Origin: JACRIM01 sp964605185
GTDB lineage: Bacteria; Planctomycetota; Phycisphaerae; UBA1845; UTPLA1
Direction of reading: 5' to 3'
Assembly: GCA_964605185.1 (NCBI GenBank)
Contig: CAZSBF010000005.1
Span: 5,981-69,980, forward strand
DNA: 64,000 nt
Numbering within the stretch: the stretch's first letter is position 1; the number at the start of each line of letters is the position of its first letter. The notes below the pieces were generated by a model. The model was not told the DNA's origin. It did not search any database and was given only the letters and a program-made list of their open reading frames with translations. Made by a program: the position numbers and the translations under genes. Below are positions 60,587 to 64,000 of the stretch, piece by piece.

Positions 60587-60913
60587 ATGACTCAACCAAA
60601 CGATCCACTCTCCTTTATTCAATCGCTCGCGGCCTCCGAGTCCGTTCGTGTCACTCAACATGCTCACCAGGAAATGCTCGAAGAGTTCATCCTGTTGGAC
60701 GACTTGCTCTTCGCGATCTCAAACGGTCACGTCCTGGAAAACTACCCGGACCATCGGCGAGGCCCTTGTAGTCTCGTCCACGGGGTGGATGCCGATAACC
60801 GCGATATTCATGTCGTATGCACGTCGAGTCTCCCAACGCTTATAATCATTACGGCGTATTTGCCCAGACCTCCCAAATGGGTAACGCCAACTCAGCGGAG
60901 AGCACCCCTATGA
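60587..60913 (+). CDS. DUF4258 protein, possible toxin
   Basis: 108 residues. The DUF4258 pattern is clear: VRVTQHAHQEMLEEFILLDD, then LLFAISNGHVLENYPDHRRG with a following IHVVCTSSLPTLIIITAYLP. Such proteins often pair with YgiT-type zinc-finger proteins and have a BrnT/RelE-like fold, so a toxin role is possible but unproven. Its stop overlaps the next ATG by four bases. Confidence 0.75.
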   Translation: MTQPNDPLSFIQSLAASESVRVTQHAHQEMLEEFILLDDLLFAISNGHVLENYPDHRRGPCSLVHGVDADNRDIHVVCTSSLPTLIIITAYLPRPPKWVTPTQRRAPL

Positions 60914-61134
60914 AATGCTCGATTCTTGGCTGTCCCGGCGAATATGAACCAACGCTCATCCATCACACCATCCGGCAGGATGGACAAGTAATCGTCATTG
61001 ATCACGTCCCCGCACAGCAATGCGACGTCTGCGGTGACGTCGTTCTCGACCCCGCCACCATCCGCCGAATCGAAGCGTTGCTTGCCTCACAACCGCAACC
61101 GCACCAAACCGCCCCGGTCTTCGAATACGCCTAA
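60910..61134 (+). CDS. YgiT-type zinc finger protein, possible antitoxin
   Basis: 74 residues with a first Cys pair (MKCSILGC) and a second (QCDVCGDVVL), the YgiT/MqsA N-terminal zinc-finger pattern, plus VDHVPAQQ-type strand (IDHVPAQQ) and a following helix (ATIRRIEALLASQ). The DNA-binding helix-turn-helix of full MqsA is absent. It overlaps the DUF4258 gene, an arrangement often seen for toxin-antitoxin pairs. Confidence 0.78.
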   Translation: MKCSILGCPGEYEPTLIHHTIRQDGQVIVIDHVPAQQCDVCGDVVLDPATIRRIEALLASQPQPHQTAPVFEYA

Positions 61135-61220
61135 TCGTCTCGTGCGCGTCGAAGAGTCGCCTGGGAGACATTCCCTTCTCGCACGCACCTTTCCGGGAAT
61201 CCTTTCCCGCGCACTCCCTG

Positions 61221-61310
61221 ACCCCATCGGGGTTAAGGAACCCAGCCCGGGGTTGGGCAAAGCCCTACCCCGGGAATCCATCTACCACCCAACTCAACCC
61301 CATCGGGGTT
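61221..61310. repeat. Pair of palindromic ACCCCATCGGGGTT repeats
   Basis: AACCCC-ATC-GGGGTT type palindromes are at 61221-61234 and 61296-61310, with CCCGGGGTTGGG and CCCCGGGAA segments between them. This looks like one copy of a dispersed palindromic repeat unit rather than two separate operators. Confidence 0.6.
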
Positions 61311-61709
61311 GCGGAATGCTTCACCCGGCACATATTCCCCCGCCTCCCATCATTTCACAGGTCGTTTTCATTCCCCATCCGTATTTATTACAATCACCCA
61401 CGAATCGGGCCGGACTCACCGGTCATGCGTCACGTCACCTTGAAAGGTGATCATGAAATGCGCGCCCTCGCAATCACCTGCCTTGGCCTGTTGCGTCTCT
61501 CGGCTCAAAACATTCATGTTCGTAACCCTTGTAGATGGGCACGACGAGCTGTATACTAATTCTGCTGAGTTACACGGCTCAATCGTGCGATTCTTCACCC
61601 CGGCAGTGGTTCCAGCCACGTCAGGGCACTTGTAAAAAAGGTCGGCCGCCTTGCCGTCACGGGTCGGGTGTCTAGTCCAAAGCCCCGGACGACTCACATA
61701 TCGCTCTTG

Positions 61710-61747
61710 GGTCCCACTGATCGGCGGCCTTATGCCTCAGTGGGACC
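61710..61747. repeat. Perfect 11-bp inverted repeat GGTCCCACTGA/TCAGTGGGACC
   Basis: Arms 61710-61720 and 61737-61747, 16-base loop. No T-run follows. It could be a structured RNA, a regulator site, or the remnant of a mobile-element end. Confidence 0.55.
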
Positions 61748-61872
61748 TGCTACTAATCTGAGCATCTTCGGACTCCTTTCCAGACCAAACGATTTGTCAT
61801 CATGGAGACAGTCTATATCACTAGCCCGACCTTGTCAAGCTAAACTATTTTTATCCAGAGCTAAAATTTCAG

Positions 61873-61901
61873 TTGACGGGGATTGATTTCTGGGCTATTG
61901 T
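61873..61901 (+). promoter_or_regulatory. Sigma-70-type promoter for the gene at 61921
   Basis: TTGACG (61873-61878), 17-base spacer, TATTGT (61896-61901). Transcription would start near 61908, right at the AAGGAG, leaving a leader of only about 13 bases. Confidence 0.6.
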
Positions 61902-61920
61902 TGAGCTAAGGAGTTTAAGC

Positions 61921-62721
61921 ATGCCAGATGAAACAGCGGTCGAGCGGAGTCGGCGAGTACGGAGTCCAGCATACCCTTCGATGGGTCTAAAGGATGCCTT
62001 GGAAAAGGCTCGGGTGGTTTATGATAAAGACAAGGCGTTCTCGGCTAAGGTCGATGTTGTCTTGAGGCACTGGGGATATACGAACCCGACAAGCGGTCGG
62101 GCCCAAGGGGCTCTATCAGCCCTAAAACAGTTCGGTTTGCTTGATGAGACCGGCACGCCCGGCAACAGGGAGATAAAGCTCTCGGCAATCGCTCTTTCGA
62201 TCATCCAAGACAAGGTGCCAGACTCACCGGAGAGGGCGCGGGCAATCAAGACCGCCGCATTAAAGCCGAAAATTTACGCAGAACTATGGTCAAAATGGGG
62301 GCCGGACCTACCTTCAGTTGAGAACATTGAGACATACTTGGTGCGCGATAGGCAATACAACGAAGACGCCGTGAAGGGCCTTATCGACGATTATAAGGCC
62401 ACAATTCAGTTTGCAAAACTCGAAATCGGTGGTACACTAACTCAAGAAGATGGGGCTAAGAAAGATTCCTTGGATGATGGGGGCCAGATTAAGGGCGGAT
62501 CGGGGCGTGAGCCACTTCATAAGCGAAGGCCAAGTATGTCAGGAACGAAACAAGACATTTTCACTCTCGACGAAGGCCAAGCAGTTCTCGAATGGCCGGC
62601 GTCAATTACAAGGGACAGCTTTCAGGATATGAAGGATTGGATCGGCCTAGCACTCCGAAAAATAGAACGGTCACTTGGGCAACCCAGCCCACCGGCAGAC
62701 AGTCCCGAAGACGTGAACTAG
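61921..62721 (+). CDS. Unknown protein with a winged-helix-like N-terminal half
   Basis: 266 residues. ATG 61921 with AAGGAG upstream. The N-terminal 90 residues (YPSMGLKDALEKARVVYDKD, GALSALKQFGLLDE) look like a helix-turn-helix/winged-helix, and the centre carries the charged segment DYKATIQFAKL. The C-terminal part has DIFTLDEGQAVLEWPASITR and a helix predicted by eye. I do not recognise a named family with confidence. Its lower GC than the chromosomal genes and its setting suggest an acquired gene. Confidence 0.65.
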   Translation: MPDETAVERSRRVRSPAYPSMGLKDALEKARVVYDKDKAFSAKVDVVLRHWGYTNPTSGRAQGALSALKQFGLLDETGTPGNREIKLSAIALSIIQDKVPDSPERARAIKTAALKPKIYAELWSKWGPDLPSVENIETYLVRDRQYNEDAVKGLIDDYKATIQFAKLEIGGTLTQEDGAKKDSLDDGGQIKGGSGREPLHKRRPSMSGTKQDIFTLDEGQAVLEWPASITRDSFQDMKDWIGLALRKIERSLGQPSPPADSPEDVN

Positions 62722-62739
62722 GTTTACGCGGTGTAAACC
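62721..62739. promoter_or_regulatory. Inverted repeat GGTTTAC-GCGGT-GTAAACC
   Basis: Perfect 7-bp arms at 62721-62727 and 62733-62739, directly at the stop of the gene at 61921 and 27 bases before the next start. It may be a regulator site or a weak terminator stem. Confidence 0.5.
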
Positions 62740-62766
62740 ACCTCCAATTCTAGAAAGGCCCTACAA

Positions 62767-63003
62767 ATGGTCTGGCATGGATTTATCAAGCCAAACGGTA
62801 GCTGTCTAGTCACAACTCTTGCTCAAAATGATCCAGTAGTGATTGATTGGAAGAATGGAGAAGCCTGCACTCTCGTCGTTGGTTTGGAAGACGGAACCGA
62901 AATAGGCGTGATGGAGTTAGCCAAAGAGCGTAGAGCGACCAGTTTCACGATATATCATCCCCCAGAGTGGAACATGATTCCTGTAGCCGAGCCGTCAAAT
63001 TAG
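62767..63003 (+). CDS. Small protein, unknown
   Basis: 78 residues from ATG 62767, GAAAGG upstream. Beta-rich: KPNGSCLVTTLAQNDPVVID, EACTLVVGLEDGTEIGVMEL, TSFTIYHPPEW. No Cys motif, TM segment or signal. I do not recognise it. It is 45 bases downstream of the winged-helix-like gene and may be in its operon. Confidence 0.5.
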   Translation: MVWHGFIKPNGSCLVTTLAQNDPVVIDWKNGEACTLVVGLEDGTEIGVMELAKERRATSFTIYHPPEWNMIPVAEPSN

Positions 63004-63187
63004 GACAACACCCCGAGTCGAGTGATTTCATTCAATGTTGTCCGATGCCCTTTTTTTGCAACCGGAAGACACGCGCGACTTCCCAAATTCTACCCACGCC
63101 GCCTGCCTCTTCGCGTCAACATCACGCAAGACGTCCCAACTCGGGTAACCGGATGTTGTTCTCCATCGAATTCTGTTCGTGCAGTTT

Positions 63188-64000
63188 TCATGTTTCCAAT
63201 GGTCGGTCAATCGGGATAATCATGCCAAGCATCCGAAAGACGATCATCCACAATCGGCTATACCTCTCTGCAACTCTTAACAACTCGCTAGGACTATCTG
63301 CATCTACGTCGCCGTGATTGATAGCGTTCCGGATGTCATACAGACGGTCCCGTTTCGGCTTCGCTTTGAAGCACTCCGACACGTATTTTTCTGCATCTTG
63401 AGGGAAGCAGATCTTCATCGCGTGACTTGCCTTTGCAACAAAGCCTGGGTCCACCAGTGTTTTGTAACATTCTGAAACCGCCACCGCGTCTAACTTGCCC
63501 ATTCTTTGAGCGAAAAAAGCTTCAATTGAGGCCTGCTTAGCGCCCTTGCTTAATTTCGGCAAAGGGTGACAGAGGCATACCGCATCCACAAGGCATTCGA
63601 AGGCATTCCAATACCCCGCATATAGGCGTAGAATCTCGTTTCGATATCCTTCCATCAGAAGCTGGCGTGTTTCATTTATCCAATAAAGTGCCGAACGAAC
63701 TCTTCTGGCTACGAGAGGTGGCAATTTCTCAAGAGTATCAACTACTGACTGAACCCGATCTGGCTCAAGTTGTGGCGCGACGCCTCCGATTGGGCCGTGG
63801 GTTACAAATGACCACCATCCAAGGCTCGTGTTCCCCCAATTTAGCACGGCAAGAGTGCCAATCAACGTATTCAGCCGTCGGCTGGCATCAATCAATGCTT
63901 GCACCGATTTCTCATCGATCTTCACGCGAGCTCTCAAAACGCACAATGCCGACCGAATACGTGTTCCTGCAACTTTCTCCGGCTCGATCGTGATGCCAAG
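63188..64000 (-). CDS. HEPN-like protein, partial at the right edge
   Basis: At least 270 residues; the frame stays open to the end of the window, so the start is missing. The protein is helical and has the HEPN RNase motif as R-x4-H in RNAINHGDVD within RDRLYDIRNAINH, plus the aromatic segment YAGYWNAFECLVDAVC that fits the Apea-like HEPN fold. The C terminus ends MIIPIDRPLET. A role in defence or toxin activity is inferred from the superfamily, not shown. Confidence 0.6.
   Translation of the reverse strand, partial: LGITIEPEKVAGTRIRSALCVLRARVKIDEKSVQALIDASRRLNTLIGTLAVLNWGNTSLGWWSFVTHGPIGGVAPQLEPDRVQSVVDTLEKLPPLVARRVRSALYWINETRQLLMEGYRNEILRLYAGYWNAFECLVDAVCLCHPLPKLSKGAKQASIEAFFAQRMGKLDAVAVSECYKTLVDPGFVAKASHAMKICFPQDAEKYVSECFKAKPKRDRLYDIRNAINHGDVDADSPSELLRVAERYSRLWMIVFRMLGMIIPIDRPLET

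Larger units (their letters stand above)
61135..61920. other. Long gene-poor stretch with repeats
   Basis: Nearly 800 bases with no convincing gene. The first 200 hold two copies of ACCCCATCGGGGTT (see 61221-61310). From 61400 the composition becomes more A/T-rich. It includes an 11-bp perfect hairpin at 61710-61747 and a promoter before the gene at 61921. A short frame at 61447 and an antisense one at 61416-61697 look non-coding. Confidence 0.45.

Noticed and set aside
61416..61697. 93-codon minus-strand frame and 62-codon plus-strand frame
   Set aside because: Neither has a Shine-Dalgarno, recognisable motif or good composition; the minus-strand frame could be a gene remnant but I cannot support it.
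1..64000. CRISPR array or complete insertion sequence
   Set aside because: I looked for regularly spaced direct repeats and for transposase motifs with terminal inverted repeats and found none. The repeats present are short palindromic units.

Overview
The window reads as chromosome from a Gram-negative, GC-rich heterotroph, most likely a member of the Planctomycetota (Phycisphaerae-like). The grounds are an outer-membrane Phenol_MetA_deg-type protein and a WaaA Kdo transferase (LPS), two membrane proteins with the Cys4 zinc ribbon typical of planctomycete hypotheticals, a greatly enlarged SecA, a DUF58/VWA/PQQ-propeller neighbourhood, and dispersed repeats (GCGGGCGTCCCTGCCCGC family and a RDRKGAG-encoding family) that I associate with this phylum. 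The taxon is inferred; there is no rRNA gene in the window.

Layout. 1-10255: kynureninase start (-), outer-membrane protein, a dicarboxylate/glutamate symporter, a glycogen-synthase-like glycosyltransferase, ClpS, a DUF58/VWA membrane pair and a PQQ-propeller lipoprotein, plus two 40-43-residue hydrophobic microproteins. 10487-16549: an electron-transfer block (etfA, EtfD-like FeS protein) with a HEPN gene and its partner between them, a cNMP-binding protein, a SEC-C mini-protein and waaA carrying an in-frame dispersed repeat. 16554-20559: a complete PHA storage module (reductase, PhaC, PhaE, phasin, divergent PhaR) with a recognisable promoter/operator and terminator. 21323-25336: the 1337-residue SecA. 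25446-35069: P5C dehydrogenase, a GH31 alpha-glucosidase translationally coupled to a toxin-antitoxin-like pair, nuoBC and rex. 35384-41131: three large exported proteins of unknown role ending at a strong terminator, then a PduO-type adenosyltransferase. 41135-50500: glnS, gltX, an Rrf2 regulator, HPPD, a DinB-like protein, thyA-folA.

50550-60112: a TSP3-repeat lipoprotein, tRNA-Gln, then the conserved housekeeping run glmU(short)-prs-rplY-pth-rpsF-ssb-rpsR-rplI-dnaB, tRNA-Pro and an orphan sdhB. From about 60150 the DNA becomes accessory: a MORN-type protein, a DUF4258/YgiT-zinc-finger pair, palindromic repeats, and a lower-GC stretch with unknown genes and a HEPN-like gene running off the right edge.

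Together the genes describe respiration of amino and fatty acids (kynureninase, HPPD, P5C dehydrogenase, ETF/EtfD, NADH and succinate dehydrogenase pieces, NADH sensing by Rex) with carbon stored as PHA and possibly glycogen. The most unusual items are the repeated W-x3-F modules and cysteine cluster in SecA, the HEPN pair inside the ETF operon, the toxin-antitoxin-like pair fused into the GH31 operon, and the phasin/PhaR control region.
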